DNA of 64,000 nt from Dendrolimus kikuchii (GCA_019925095.2 CM034392.1:24494387-24558386); one strand, 5' to 3'. Counted from the first letter of the stretch, positions 34,680-44,395 are shown. Numbers and translations: made by a program. The notes: generated from the sequence alone by a model not told the origin.

Positions 34680-35110
34680 ATGTTCACCCCCATTTCCTGG
34701 AGCTCCCACGCTCCACTACGCTACGGTTCTTTAGAACGTTTACTCCGCGTACACTAATGATCTGGAGAGAACTTCCCGCCAGTTTTCCCTCTGCGCTACG
34801 ACATGGGCTCGTTTAAGGGCGTTATAAAATTTCAGGAGCCTTAAGAACAGACGAGCGTGCATGACAAGAGCTATGAATGTCAAAGAAGCGAGTGAGGTGT
34901 GTAAGAACAAGCCTGAATGGCGCTCTGTTGTTCGTGCCTACTCCGCAAGGGAACTGGCGTGAAGCTATGTATGTATGTTATAAAATTTCTTAGAGGCCGG
35001 CAACGCGTTGGTAAAGCCCTTGGCGTTGCAAACGTCCATAGGCGACGGTAACAACCTTCCACCAAGTGGGCCGTCCGCCTGTTTGCCTGCTTCAGGCAAT
35101 AAAAAAAAAT
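34680..35110 (+). repeat. family D subtype (D5), split by a family A insertion
   Basis: The left part (CATTTCCTGGAGCTCCCACG, ACTTCCCGCCAGTTTTCCCT) and right part (GGCCGGCAACGCGTTGG, CGTCCATAGGCGACGGTAAC, then poly(A)) are the complement of D6 at 37180-37450. Family A copy A7 interrupts it at 34834-34977. Confidence 0.85.
34822..34989 (+). mobile_element. family A copy A7 nested in D5, 12-bp TSD
   Basis: The element is 34834-34977, starting exactly at AGGAGCCTTAAG and ending in TATG repeats. The TSD TTATAAAATTTC is perfect at 34822-34833 and 34978-34989. Removing the element and one TSD restores the D sequence seen at 37180-37450, so the order of insertion is clear. Confidence 0.92.
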
Positions 35111-35689
35111 GTTCTATGCACTTAACTTAATTTTGTAAAAGTCGTAACTTATTCAACTTTCAAATATTAAAATGACTTATTGAATTTTTGTTTGTTCCTT
35201 CTTTGCGACCTTGTGAATGAACCAAACCCGCAAAGGGATAGTTTGCCTTGGGATAAATATTCAAAAAGTAATCAAGCAAAGTCGCGTGTAAAATTATGGT
35301 TACACACAAGAGAAGCTTTCCAGACTTAAGTATACAGATATTAATTGCTGTTAAAGAAGTGAGATATGTTAATCCCGGGATGAACAGAAAGCACGTGTTG
35401 GTGTCAGGTCGCGACTCACGGGGGAGCTTGAACGCATTAATCGGCTAATTATTCGGCTCTCGTTAAGGCTGTCTTACGTCGTATAGACGTATTTCGGCTT
35501 TGATAGAACCTAGAGAGATTAGAGAAACGGAATCATTGGGATAGAGTACCTTAAATTCCAACAAAACTTTTTCTTGTTATTATTTGCACACTAGCGACGT
35601 GAACTATTTTAAATAATCTATTGACATAAGCCATACTACACGTCGTCGTCGGAGTGTTCGGTGTTAACTTACTTTTTTTCTTAAAAACG

Positions 35690-35715
35690 CGGACGAAGTC
35701 GCAGGCAGAAGCTAG
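35690..35715 (+). mobile_element. Helitron-like 3' terminus
   Basis: GCGGACGAAGTCGCAGGCAG, then AAGCTAG followed by T: a small GCG...CGC hairpin and a CTAG end (35712-35715), as in lepidopteran Helitrons. The upstream element is not recognisable. Confidence 0.5.
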
Positions 35716-36500
35716 TAATTTATAATTATCATGAACTATACTAAAAATTAAACTGTAAGCTAATTAATGGCTATATATGTACCATATCGCTGTTAGCGGA
35801 AAGCGTGTCCAGAAGGTTGGCTACATTGCCACGCTGGCAATGCCAATTCGCTGAGCGAAGTATAAACCTGCCTTCTGGTCATAGTTTAGGTTTTTTTTAT
35901 GTATATTAATATCTTATTCCAATATAGTTTTAAGTAGTGTAAGGTATATGAAGTGTATTGAGATTTGATCAATATGTAATTTGTTTAATTCAGTCAAGCA
36001 ATTGTTGAGACGGAGTTATTTTCTACTTGACCTTTTTTTAATCATTTGTAGCCAAATCACCAAAACAATTGACGTTAAGCACCTCCTAGGAACCCTTCAC
36101 TATGCATCGACTGACCGGCACTTTTAAAACTCACTGTTATTTACCAAACAGTAGTCTTATTATATAAGCAAATACAAACGAAATTACAAAGAAAACTATA
36201 TCATCAGCCGTAACAAGTACCAGTATTTAAGAGTTTCGGTGAACTTGGGAAACTCTACCAGACGTTGGCAAAGATCCAAAACAACAAGAGCACGCCACCA
36301 GATGGCACATATGTATGTATTTGATCGGATATTGGTGATATGGATATCTTCGATGAGGATGTTTCAATGAGGACAAACCGTTTAGGGAGTTACGTATCAA
36401 TTATTCAGCGGTATCTTATTGAGAACTTAATATAAACTACTTTTTTGCCGGTTGTAAGCGCGTTTTAACTGTAACATTACTCATTGACACTTGACATCTT
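35716..36500. other. no gene seen
   Basis: AT-rich DNA without supported features. Confidence 0.35.
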
Positions 36501-36504
36501 TCGT

Positions 36505-36605
36505 CTTCCGTGATCACGGCTAATAAAAAGTGTCCGAAACGTCGATAAAAAATATACAAATAAAATACCGCGCTTGAACCAGTTAAAACGTAGTTTTAAT
36601 AGTTT
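36505..36605 (+). mobile_element. family J fragment (J1)
   Basis: CTTCCGTGATCACGGCTAAT, AAAAGTGTCCGAAACGTCG and a run of CGCGCTTGAACCAGTTAAAAC with ACGTAGTTTTA form the plus-oriented J arm. The hairpin is degraded. Confidence 0.65.
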
Positions 36606-36631
36606 GAGAAATTGTTTTAAATTTTAATAAA

Positions 36632-36822
36632 ATACGTTTTAGCGGTTTTAAGCGCGGTAATTTATTTGATTTTTACTCTTATTAGACAAACATGTCTAGT
36701 GTCACACTAGAAAGAGAAACGTCGGAATAATAAAAATCAAATAAATTAGCGCGCTTAAAACTGTTAAAACGAGGTTTTGTAATGTATACAAGTCGCGAAA
36801 ACTTAAGAAAATATAATGTTAA
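36632..36822. mobile_element. family J foldback (J2)
   Basis: The minus arm (ACGTTTTAGCGGTTTTAAGC, GGTAATTTATTTGATTTTTA) and plus arm (GAAACGTCGGAATAATAAAA, CGCGCTTAAAACTGTTAAAA) flank a short divergent centre. The 3' tail GTATACAAGTCGCGAAAACT is present. Confidence 0.75.
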
Positions 36823-36979
36823 AACATTTTATTAAATTTGATGACTGAAGGCTTACAATTAATCATATATACATTTACATAAGATATTATTGATTTTATC
36901 AATTTAAGCATTCGATTTTTTGTTACGAGATTATAAAATATTGTTATTCGATTGGATTAACGGTTCAAAATTGGACAAA

Positions 36980-37026
36980 TAATCTGGCTTAAAGGTCTAG
37001 TAACCAGGCCATAAAATAATAAAAAA
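36980..37026 (+). repeat. family M tail fragment
   Basis: CTTAAAGGTCTAGTAACCAG, then GCCATAAAATAATAAAAAAT match the poly(A)-side end of M2 (39040-39093). Confidence 0.5.
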
Positions 37027-37179
37027 TTTGACAAATAATCCCTCATTTAAAACTATTCATTCAACAAGTGGCAATTTATTAAACTTTCACATTAACATAT
37101 TTTTTCTGTCCGATTTAATGTATTAGTATTATGTCGATGGTCTTTATCCAACTAAAATGGCTAATCAAAAGCGGGTGTT

Positions 37180-37450
37180 TTTTTATAACCTGAAGCAGGC
37201 AAACAGACAGACGGCCCACCTGATGGAAAGCGGTTACCGTCGCCTATGGACGTTTGTAACACCAGGGATATTGCCAACGCCTTTCCGACCTGTAAGAAAT
37301 TTTATAACGCATTTCTTAAAGAACCCCATGTCATAGCGCAAAGGGAAAACCGCGGCGGGAAGTTCACTCCAGATCCTTGTTGTGCGCGGAATAAATTTTC
37401 TAGAGAGCCGTTGCGTAGTTGAGCGTGGGAGCTCAAGGAAATGGGGGACT
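37180..37450 (-). repeat. family D subtype (D6)
   Basis: GACGGCCCACCTGATGGAAAG, CCGTCGCCTATGGACGTTTG, then TTTCCGACCTGTAAGAAATT and GCGGGAAGTTCACTCC. This is the uninterrupted counterpart of D5. Its middle differs from the D7/D9 subtype. Confidence 0.8.
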
Positions 37451-37462
37451 TCTGTATAGTCT

Positions 37463-37965
37463 CAGTGTCTCTATAGTCTGAGTGTCTGAGATCGGTCCCA
37501 GAGTTGCCTGTTGTGTATTTGCAATGAAACCTGGCCTAGTAAATGTCGTAAACACTCTTTGCGTTATTTACTATAGTCTGGGCGTCTGAGATCGGTCCCA
37601 GAGTGGTCTGTTGTATATTTTCAATGAAGTTCCCGAATTAACCCGGCCCAATAAATTTTGTAAATAATTATTTATTCAATCTCTGCGTTATTTACTATTA
37701 TAGTCTGGGTGTCTGAGATCGGCCCCAGAATGGTACATACATACATACATACATACATACATACATACATACATAACTTCACGCCAGTTCCCTTGCGGGG
37801 TAGGCACGAACAACAGAGCGCCATTTAGACTTATTCTTACACACCTCACTTGCTTCTATGACATTCATAACTCTTGTCATGTCTAGTAGACGATCAATTT
37901 GATCATGGAAGGTGTGTTGGGGCCTTCCACGACTTCTGCCCCAGAATTGTATGTTGTATATTATC
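37463..37965 (+). repeat. SINE O body, three tandem partial units
   Basis: A unit containing TATAGTCTGGGTGTCTGAGATC, CCCAGA and GTTGTATATT occurs three times (starting about 37480, 37574, 37703). The first two units are separated by GCGTTATTTACTATAG. The third unit is interrupted by family A copy A8. Confidence 0.7.
37723..37950 (-). mobile_element. family A copy A8 in a SINE unit, TSD with one mismatch
   Basis: The element is about 37735-37938 (minus), with a long (CATA)n tail at its left. Flanks are CCCCAGAATGGT (37723-37734) and CCCCAGAATTGT (37939-37950). About 36 nt are deleted internally relative to other copies (between GTCATG and the TCTAGTAGACGATC region). The head reaches the GAAGTCGTGGAAGG segment. 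Confidence 0.82.
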
Positions 37966-38099
37966 CACACAAACATCGTTTGCTTAGTTTGCCGATTTAT
38001 AAAATAAAAAAAATAAGTAAATAGTATTCAATTACTTCTTACGACGATAAAATAGTATTTTACAAAGTGCAAATTTAAAAGGAATTTATTGTATAGATA

Positions 38100-38300
38100 C
38101 GTTGGATAGTTTTGCCGTGAATCGGGCTAAGTGGAGGAGGGCAACCGCCACAAGGTTTGTACACAAATCGCCGTGCGAACCGCGTTGGCGTTATCGATCC
38201 CCGCCGACCGCCGCCGCCGCCGAGCGGGAGCGCGCGCCGCGCACCTACGCCGCCGGCACCCGTCCTCGGCGGGTGCCACTTATCGTCTTTACACCTAATT
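38100..38300. promoter_or_regulatory. CpG-rich island
   Basis: Very GC-rich (CCGACCGCCGCCGCCGCCGA, then GCGCGCCGCGCACCTACGCC), with TTATCGATCC (DRE/GATA-like) at its left. Overlapping frames rich in Pro/Arg are composition artefacts. A regulatory role is an inference only. Confidence 0.35.
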
Positions 38301-38607
38301 TATCGCGTGTCGCAATCGACGCCGATGTTTGTATACACACACGGTTATGATGCTCCTCTTTCGCTTTTATGTACACGACGCGATTCGCGATCCATACACG
38401 ATTTACGAAGATCACTTTCGCCGGTATCTACCCACTATTCGCATATGTAATATGTATAGAGACTTTTCGAATGTTCAAATAGGTTCCTTACTTACGATCT
38501 CATTCCGTGGCATTATAATAAATACTTTTGGTATCACCGTTTATAAAATATTTGAATTTAGAAATAATTCAAAAAAAATTATTCCAAGGAAGATCCATGT
38601 GAGAACA

Positions 38608-38751
38608 TTTAGATAGATAGATAAACTCTTTATTGTACACCAATACAAATATGAACTTAAAGACTAAAATTATATCTAGTTATATACAAAGGGCGGTCTT
38701 ATCGATAAAAAGCGATCTCTTCCAGACAACCCTAACAAATGTTATTAGTAT
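38608..38751 (-). repeat. family L copy, minus
   Basis: Tail (GATA)n at 38610-38625 and AAACTCTTTATTGTACACCA, then GGGCGGTCTTATCG, hairpin-containing AGCGATCTCTTCCAGACAAC. Confidence 0.75.
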
Positions 38752-39103
38752 TATCTATGTATGGGAGTTTTTGGCGGGAACTGAAAGGAGATGTTGTGCT
38801 GTGCAGTTTTATTTTCTAAAAATGTGGACAATTACTCTAAAATGAACAATAGTTGTAGGATATTGATAGTTTTTGAGTAGTAATTATGTGTTTTTGTGAG
38901 AAATGTGAACTGTATAGTCAAATGTGGCCTTTTGAGTCACAAGAACTCCGTTGAATGGCACTAGCTGATTACCTACAGTTCAGCTGTGCTACACATAGGC
39001 TTAAGAAAATGAAGAAACTATATTGTAAACTAAGATCTGACTTAAAGGCCTAGCTGCCAAGCCATAACCTTAAATAAAAAAATAATAAAAAAATATCTAT
39101 GTA
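38752..39103 (+). mobile_element. family M SINE-like element (M2), 10-bp TSD
   Basis: The element is 38762-39093 (332 bp). The head is GGGAGTTTTTGGCGGGAACTG; the tail is A-rich (AAATAAAAAAATAATAAAAA). The TSD TATCTATGTA is at 38752-38761 and 39094-39103. It matches M1 in reverse over about 260 bp and has additional tail sequence. It lies between two L copies in opposite orientation. Confidence 0.82.
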
Positions 39104-39255
39104 TCTTACAAGTGCATCAGGTTGCCTGGAAGAAATCAGTTTTGGCGATAAGGCCGCCTTTTGTTTACCTAGTATGTAACTACTGTCTTGTTGTGCATTT
39201 TTGTAATTCGTATTCTGGTGTATAATAAAGTGTTATATCTATCTATCTATCTAAA
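39104..39255 (+). repeat. family L copy, plus
   Basis: GGTTGCCTGGAAGAAATCAG, GGCGATAAGGCCGCC, then GGTGTATAATAAAGTGTTAT and a (CTAT)n tail. Confidence 0.75.
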
Positions 39256-39355
39256 TACCGGTATATCTAGACACGTGTCACTTCCACTAGGCGATTCTCA
39301 TGACACAGTCGCGTTAGGCTCTCAGATAAATGTCTGTTTATTGCCTGTTTGAAGG

Positions 39356-39357
<2 letters not shown>

Positions 39358-39415
<58 letters not shown>
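39358..39415. repeat. (TA)n microsatellite
   Basis: About 29 uninterrupted TA units. The Ile-Tyr repeat frames over it are artefacts. Confidence 0.95.
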
Positions 39416-39418
<3 letters not shown>

Positions 39419-39697
39419 TTAAAATGAAGTCTACTTCCTATTCTATGTACTCGGCGTCGTAACTTGTTATCGTTGAGAGACAAGAAGCGGCAAGGTACAG
39501 ACAGACGAAAAAATAACAAGCAATGAGCTAAAACTTCTTGTACTTCAAATTTGTCTATCTATCTCAGACTCTTTTTAAAGCTATTAATATTTAAGAATCG
39601 ATTAATTAACAATAATCTTTAAGTGATTTTGTAAATAACGATGTTTTGAGATTTGTCTACGCTTCCAAATGATTTAACCAAAAACAATGTATAATAT

Positions 39698-40232
39698 TCT
39701 ACAGATATATTATGATTATATATAATAATTTACTAAAAATGCCGTGTCTTCAAATTGAAGCTATTTAAAAAAAAAACAATTGGAATACACTGGATGCAAT
39801 TTTTTTAGATTCCTTGTTGTTTGTTCAGGATTCACGTAAAAGCTACTAGGTCGATTCCGATGCGGTTTTCGCTGATCGACAGCAAATTCTTAGACTTAAA
39901 ATCTACGCTACTTTTTATCCTGGGAATCCCGCGGGAATTTTTGTTTAAAATTACCAGATTAAAAAAAAGTGAATTCAAATATTATGTGTCAAATGATTGT
40001 TAGCAACTTTTATGCAATAAAATGTGTGATATTTTTTATACCGGGAATCCCGCGGGAATTTTCCCGGAAGCGGTTTGAAGTTATTCGGGTAAATGAAAAT
40101 TAGCTTATTACGACACAATTTTCACTAAAACGATGACTAACATTCTTTTTTAAATGTTGAGAGTACTCTGTGTCCGGGGAATCCCGCGGGAATTTCAAGT
40201 CAAGCTTGGACAAAGTCGCAGAAATATCCTAG
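39698..40232 (+). mobile_element. family E Helitron-like element (E4)
   Basis: AAAAATGCCGTGTCTTCAAA, TTTGTTCAGGATTCACGTAA, TCGCTGATCGACAGCAAATT, a repeated CGGGAATCCCGCGGGAATTT motif and the terminus GACAAAGTCGCAGAAATATC with CTAG at 40229-40232 followed by T. It is collinear with E1. The 5' TC is placed at 39698 tentatively. Confidence 0.7.
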
Positions 40233-40257
40233 TAAAAAATAAAATCGTTACAAATTA

Positions 40258-40345
40258 AGCATGTAGTTGAAGAGCACCGCTTCTTCTCTTCAAGCCACAA
40301 CATGTTGCGAAGCGGTGGTAAATTAGATTAGGCTTCCATACTATA
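40258..40345 (+). repeat. fragment shared with family J centre
   Basis: CTTCTCTTCAAGCCACAACA, TGTTGCGAAGCGGTGGTAAA and TTAGATTAGGCTTCCATA also occur in the central part of J3 (41280-41350) and partly in J7. Confidence 0.55.
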
Positions 40346-40849
40346 AACGCATAAACAAATATTATAACTAAAATAAATGGGGGTATTCACAGACACTATT
40401 ATGGTTTAACAAAATCCATGATTACTTTGTCTGCGTGTTGGACGCATTGTATACATACATATATCTGAAAATTCTATCCACATGCCAAAACAAATAGTTT
40501 GCGGCCAAACGTGTTGCGATACCACGGCACCGTGAAGGTCGGCGGACACGTGGTCGTCGCGTAAATTAGAGGGGGGTGTTTGGAAGGCGTGCTGGCGCCC
40601 AGGCTTGTGGGGACCAATCGGCGGGCAGAGTTTGCGGATCAATAGGGAACTAGGTTGCCATATGATACTACTATGCGGAGTATATGGCTATACTGCGATT
40701 ACAAATTATGAATAAAAACAGGACAAAAAGAGAACGACTTAACGAGAACCTCCTTCTGTTTTAATCGGTTAATTAAAAAGAGAATTCCGACTTCACTCAG
40801 CTGAAATGAGAACGTTGATATGGATGTGAAGGGCGGGCATCTTTGAACG

Positions 40850-41020
40850 TTACACCCGTGACTGAAAAATTAAGAGGAAGCAGACTAAGGCGGTACGGAC
40901 ATGTAGGAGGGATGAAAGTCACGTGACCCTATGTATATCAGTAAAGAGGAGTATGGCCATGTATAAGCCATGTATTGTGCCGACCCCAAATAACTGTGAG
41001 AAGGTAAAAAAAGAGAGTAT
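40850..41020 (+). pseudogene. family C non-LTR remnant (C3), internally deleted
   Basis: AACGTTACACCCGTGACTGA, GCGGTACGGACATGTAGGAG, GAAAGTCACGTGACC, then directly GAGGAGTATGGCCATGT and CCCCAAATAACTGTGAGAAGG. The GRPKKRW segment is missing. Confidence 0.6.
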
Positions 41021-41185
41021 TAAAAAGATAAAAATGTAAAACCATTTTAAAATTTTGGAAATCATACAGAAGGCTCTTTTCTAAGTCACGATTATGCAAG
41101 CGGCATTTACCTTAAAAAAATATTTGTCTTACTTAACGATGTGCAAATTTGTTGATTGCAACAGCGACTTTATAGAAAAACCAAC

Positions 41186-41570
41186 TTATTTTGTTATAAT
41201 AAAACTACGTTTTAAGCGCGGTAATATATTTGATTTTTATTATTCCGACGTTTAGAGCTAGGCATGTTTGCTGAAGAGTTTCTTGCGCCGCTTCTCTTCA
41301 AGCCATAACATGTTGCGAAGCGGTGGTAAATTAGATTAGGCTCCCATAGAGTAAATAATAACCATAAACAAAATTAAAACTAAATAATTAAAATTAACAA
41401 GTTGGTGGTAGGCTAAATAAAACTTTAACTTCCGTGATCACGGCCACTGAAAAGTGGCCGAAACGTCGGAATAATAAACCTCAAATAAATTACCGCGCTT
41501 AAAACCTTTAAAACGTAGTTTTATTATGTATACAAGTCGCGAAAACTTAAGAAAATATTATTTTGTTATA
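41186..41570 (+). mobile_element. family J retroelement (J3), 359 bp, 13-bp TSD
   Basis: The element is 41199-41557. The inverted left arm is ATAAAACTACGTTTTAAGCG to about 41255. The centre contains TGTTGCGAAGCGGTGGTAAA. The plus arm starts CTTCCGTGATCACGG (41429-41443), followed by a 7-bp stem GGCCACT/AGTGGCC capped by a GAAA loop (41442-41459) and GAAACGTCGG at 41460-41469. The 3' tail is GTATACAAGTCGCGAAAACT. The TSD TTATTTTGTTATA is perfect at 41186-41198 and 41558-41570. No open frame; possibly derived from a Penelope-like element. Confidence 0.82.
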
Positions 41571-41609
41571 TTATAGATCAAATTTATTTACTTTTGCAAT
41601 TTTGTAGCT

Positions 41610-41715
41610 ATTCTCTCGCCGCCCGTCCCTGGCAACCCTACAACGGCACGCCCGCGCCCGCCTCCGCGCGGTCTCCCGCTACTCCCTAAACCCCGCCCGG
41701 CTTTGAAATGCGGAT
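41610..41715. other. GC-rich patch
   Basis: CAACGGCACGCCCGCGCCCG, then CCTCCGCGCGGTCTCCCGC. No exon evidence; regulatory role possible. Confidence 0.3.
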
Positions 41716-42464
41716 CTTGTGCGACTGCAGCGTTGTTGCCATGCGATTGATGCCGAGATCAGAAATTGCGTGGCGGATATTCATTGGCATTGAAACTATT
41801 GAATCCTTGCATGCCGCAGTTATGAAATGACCATTTGCGATTAAAGCTTTCCATAATACCATTCGTAATGCTGATCATATTAGATGGATCGACGTAATTT
41901 CATCGATTCGGTTAAAAGGCATAGAACACAAAGCACATAACAGCATTCAATGGCATTGAATGATTCAAATTTTTGTTTATATACGAATCTTCGGTCCATT
42001 CATACAAATATGATCCGTCTAATGTAGGGTTACCCAAAAATTGACTGATTTTGGAACCACAATGTAGTGTAGTAAACGATGATGAACGGTATGATAGAAG
42101 AACGTGGAAGAAAAGGATTTATAATTAGGATACTGTCAAGAGCACAAATATTTTCCAACTAATAATAACATAACAATCTCTTAGAGAACTGCCATGTACA
42201 CTATTTAAGAAAAAAATAAATTTGCTATTGACCACTAAATGCTATTACAATAGAAACATGTTTATGGACGATGAAACACTATGAACTGACATAAATATAT
42301 TTTTGACATGCTTTAATAGTAGACATTTTATTATTTAGATTATTTATAGATTATTATTATATTGTATGTTATTTTTTATTGATTGATATAGTAGATATTG
42401 ATTTTATTGATTATTATTATTAATTTTTAATTTTAATTGTATTCATACATTGTTTGTAAAAATA

Positions 42465-42600
42465 AGTTTACAAATCAATATTGTAATTTTAATTTTGCAC
42501 GCCCAATTATGGGCCGAATGCATTGATACTGTAAAAACCGTAACATCTTTGGACATGCATTACGCAATAAATATATTCTATTCTATTCTATAACAAAGCG
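42465..42600 (+). repeat. LINE/SINE-type tail with (TTCTA)n
   Basis: GCACGCCCAATTATGGGCCG, GGACATGCATTACGCAATAA, then ATATATTCTATTCTATTCTA. The pentanucleotide array after an AATAAA-like end suggests a non-LTR 3' tail. Confidence 0.5.
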
Positions 42601-42925
42601 ACATCTTTAGCGTTGAACCTCTCTCAGTAACCTAGAAGAGTAAACTGTAATGAATCAAAAGCATCAAATATACGAGTAACATTGCAATGTACAATTGTAA
42701 ACGCCTCATACATTCAGAATGACAATCTACGCTCTTTGTATTATTTGTTTTCCCCCAGTTGTCGGCAGATATTTTTTGAGGCCTAGATAGTCAATTGTAT
42801 GTCTAAACTATATCTATAATAATATACAACGGTCACTTTAATTGCCATTCGCTCAATTGAGTTAAATGTATATCATACATATATGTTTATGTGTGTGAAT
42901 TGTTATGTACATTATATAGCTGATC

Positions 42926-42927
<2 letters not shown>

Positions 42928-42991
<64 letters not shown>
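42928..42991. repeat. (TA)n tract, left of the Helitron
   Basis: Left half of a TA microsatellite into which the Helitron at 42992-43882 inserted. Confidence 0.9.
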
Positions 42992-42996
<5 letters not shown>

Positions 42997-43881
42997 ATTA
43001 ATATTATAAATGCGAAAGTAACTCTGTCTGTCTGTCTGTCTGTTCCGTTTTCACGTAAAAACTACTGAACCGATTTGGCTGAAATTCAGTATATATATAT
43101 TTTCGATGCCGAGAATGAACATAGGATACTTTTTATCCCGGAAAATGGGATAGTTTCCGGGATAAAAGTATATTTGTTTTTTTGTTTGTTATCCTTTCAT
43201 GGAAAGACTATTGGACCGATTTGGCTGAAACTCGGTATATATATAATTTGAATACCGAGAGTGCCCAAGGGATACTTTTTATCCCGGATAATGGGATACA
43301 TTTTGGGATAGATTTATGTAAAGTTTATTCCGGAAACTAGGACAGGTTTTGTGATTTTGTCCACTGGGTCCACTGGGTCCACTGGGTCCACTGGGTCCAC
43401 TGGGTCCACTGGATCCAGTCCACTGGGTCCAGTCCACTGGGTCCACTGGGTCCACTGGGTCCACTGGGTCCACTGGGTCCACTGGGTCCACTGGGTCCAC
43501 TGGGTCCACTGGGTCCACTGGGTCCACTGGGTCCACTGGGTCCACTGGGTCCACTGGGTCCACTGGGTCCACTTCCACTGGACTGGGTCCACTGGGTCCA
43601 CTGGGTCCACTGGGTCCACTGGGTCCACTGGGTCCACTGGGTCCACTGGGTCCACTGGGTCCACTGGGTCGACTTGGACCATGTTATCTATTTTGTCATG
43701 TTTTGTCATTTATGTAGTTTACATATAGACGGGTGTGGTATAGTTTGCGATATAAAATGAAGTCAATTTTTCGGGGGCAAATACATACAAATTTAATATA
43801 ATGTAACCTGTACCACTTGCTTTTTCAACAAGAGATACGCACTAGAGGTTGACCCGCGGCGCAGCCGCGGGGTAAACTCTA

Positions 43882-43882
<1 letters not shown>
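42992..43882 (+). mobile_element. complete non-autonomous Helitron, 891 bp
   Basis: The 5' end is TCCCTATTAATATTATAAAT followed by (CTGT)n. The body repeats ACCGATTTGGCTGAAA and GGATACTTTTTATCCCGGA twice. The 3' end has a perfect 8-bp hairpin CCCGCGGC/GCCGCGGG (43853-43860, 43864-43871) seven bases before CTAG (43879-43882). It sits exactly between A (42991) and T (43883), without target duplication, as expected for Helitrons. It has no Rep/helicase coding and carries a 9-bp minisatellite. Confidence 0.93.
43359..43680. repeat. 9-bp minisatellite GTCCACTGG, about 33 units
   Basis: Near-perfect tandem array with three interruptions (near 43413, 43427 and 43571). Because the unit is a multiple of three, five of the six frames stay open for long stretches; none is a gene. 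Confidence 0.97.

Positions 43883-43939
<57 letters not shown>
43883..43939. repeat. (TA)n tract, right of the Helitron
   Basis: Continuation of the TA microsatellite interrupted by the Helitron. Confidence 0.9.
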
Positions 43940-43942
<3 letters not shown>

Positions 43943-44019
43943 TGAACTAAATCTAATTTTGTATATGAATGAATGATGTCTAATCTGCCTACTTCAGGCT
44001 AATTTTAAATTATAGATTA

Positions 44020-44395
44020 CTAGCTGTACCCAGCAGACATTGTCTTATCCTTAAAAAATAAAAATCTAGAAACCGATTGCAGCGCCATCAACCGGGACCA
44101 ATTGTTAATCTAAACCATTCTTGAATCTACTTGAAAAAATTTCATCAAAATCGGTCCCACCGTTAAAGAGGTGTTCAGCGGCGCCACCCGATATCCATTC
44201 ATGAATCTCAACCATCCCGGGATCCACTTGAACACACACAAAAATAATTTCACATAGCGCCATCTACCCGGTTCAAATTTGAATCTAAAGCATCCCGGGA
44301 CCCACTTGGAACACACAAAAAAATAATTCACCTAAATCAGACAAATGAAAATGAGTTTAAATGCAGTGTCACCATTGTTGAAATCGGCCGGGTAA
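44020..44395 (-). mobile_element. family I Helitron-like element, minus strand
   Basis: The left edge A-CTAGCTGTACCCAGCAG is the complement of a Helitron 3' end (CTAG followed by T). The body has the I unit repeated about three times (GGGACCCACTTGGAACACAC, GCGCCATCTACCCGG and variants). The 5' end is not defined. Confidence 0.6.

Noticed and set aside
36632..36822. Interpretation of family J arms as a DNA-transposon TIR
   Set aside because: Well-bounded copies (J3, J4, J7) have 12-13 bp TSDs and a one-sided 3' tail, which fits retrotransposition better.
37736..37774. (CATA)n arrays as independent microsatellites or CRISPR-like repeats
   Set aside because: They are the 3' tails of family A elements; no spacers, and the organism is eukaryotic.
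38102..38450. Pro/Arg-rich frames in the CpG island
   Set aside because: Several overlapping frames of equal length, no homology or splice evidence.
43279..43728. Long open frames with VDP, WTQ, STG and VHW repeats on both strands
   Set aside because: They are readings of a 9-bp minisatellite (a multiple of three keeps frames open) within a Helitron; no start context or homology.
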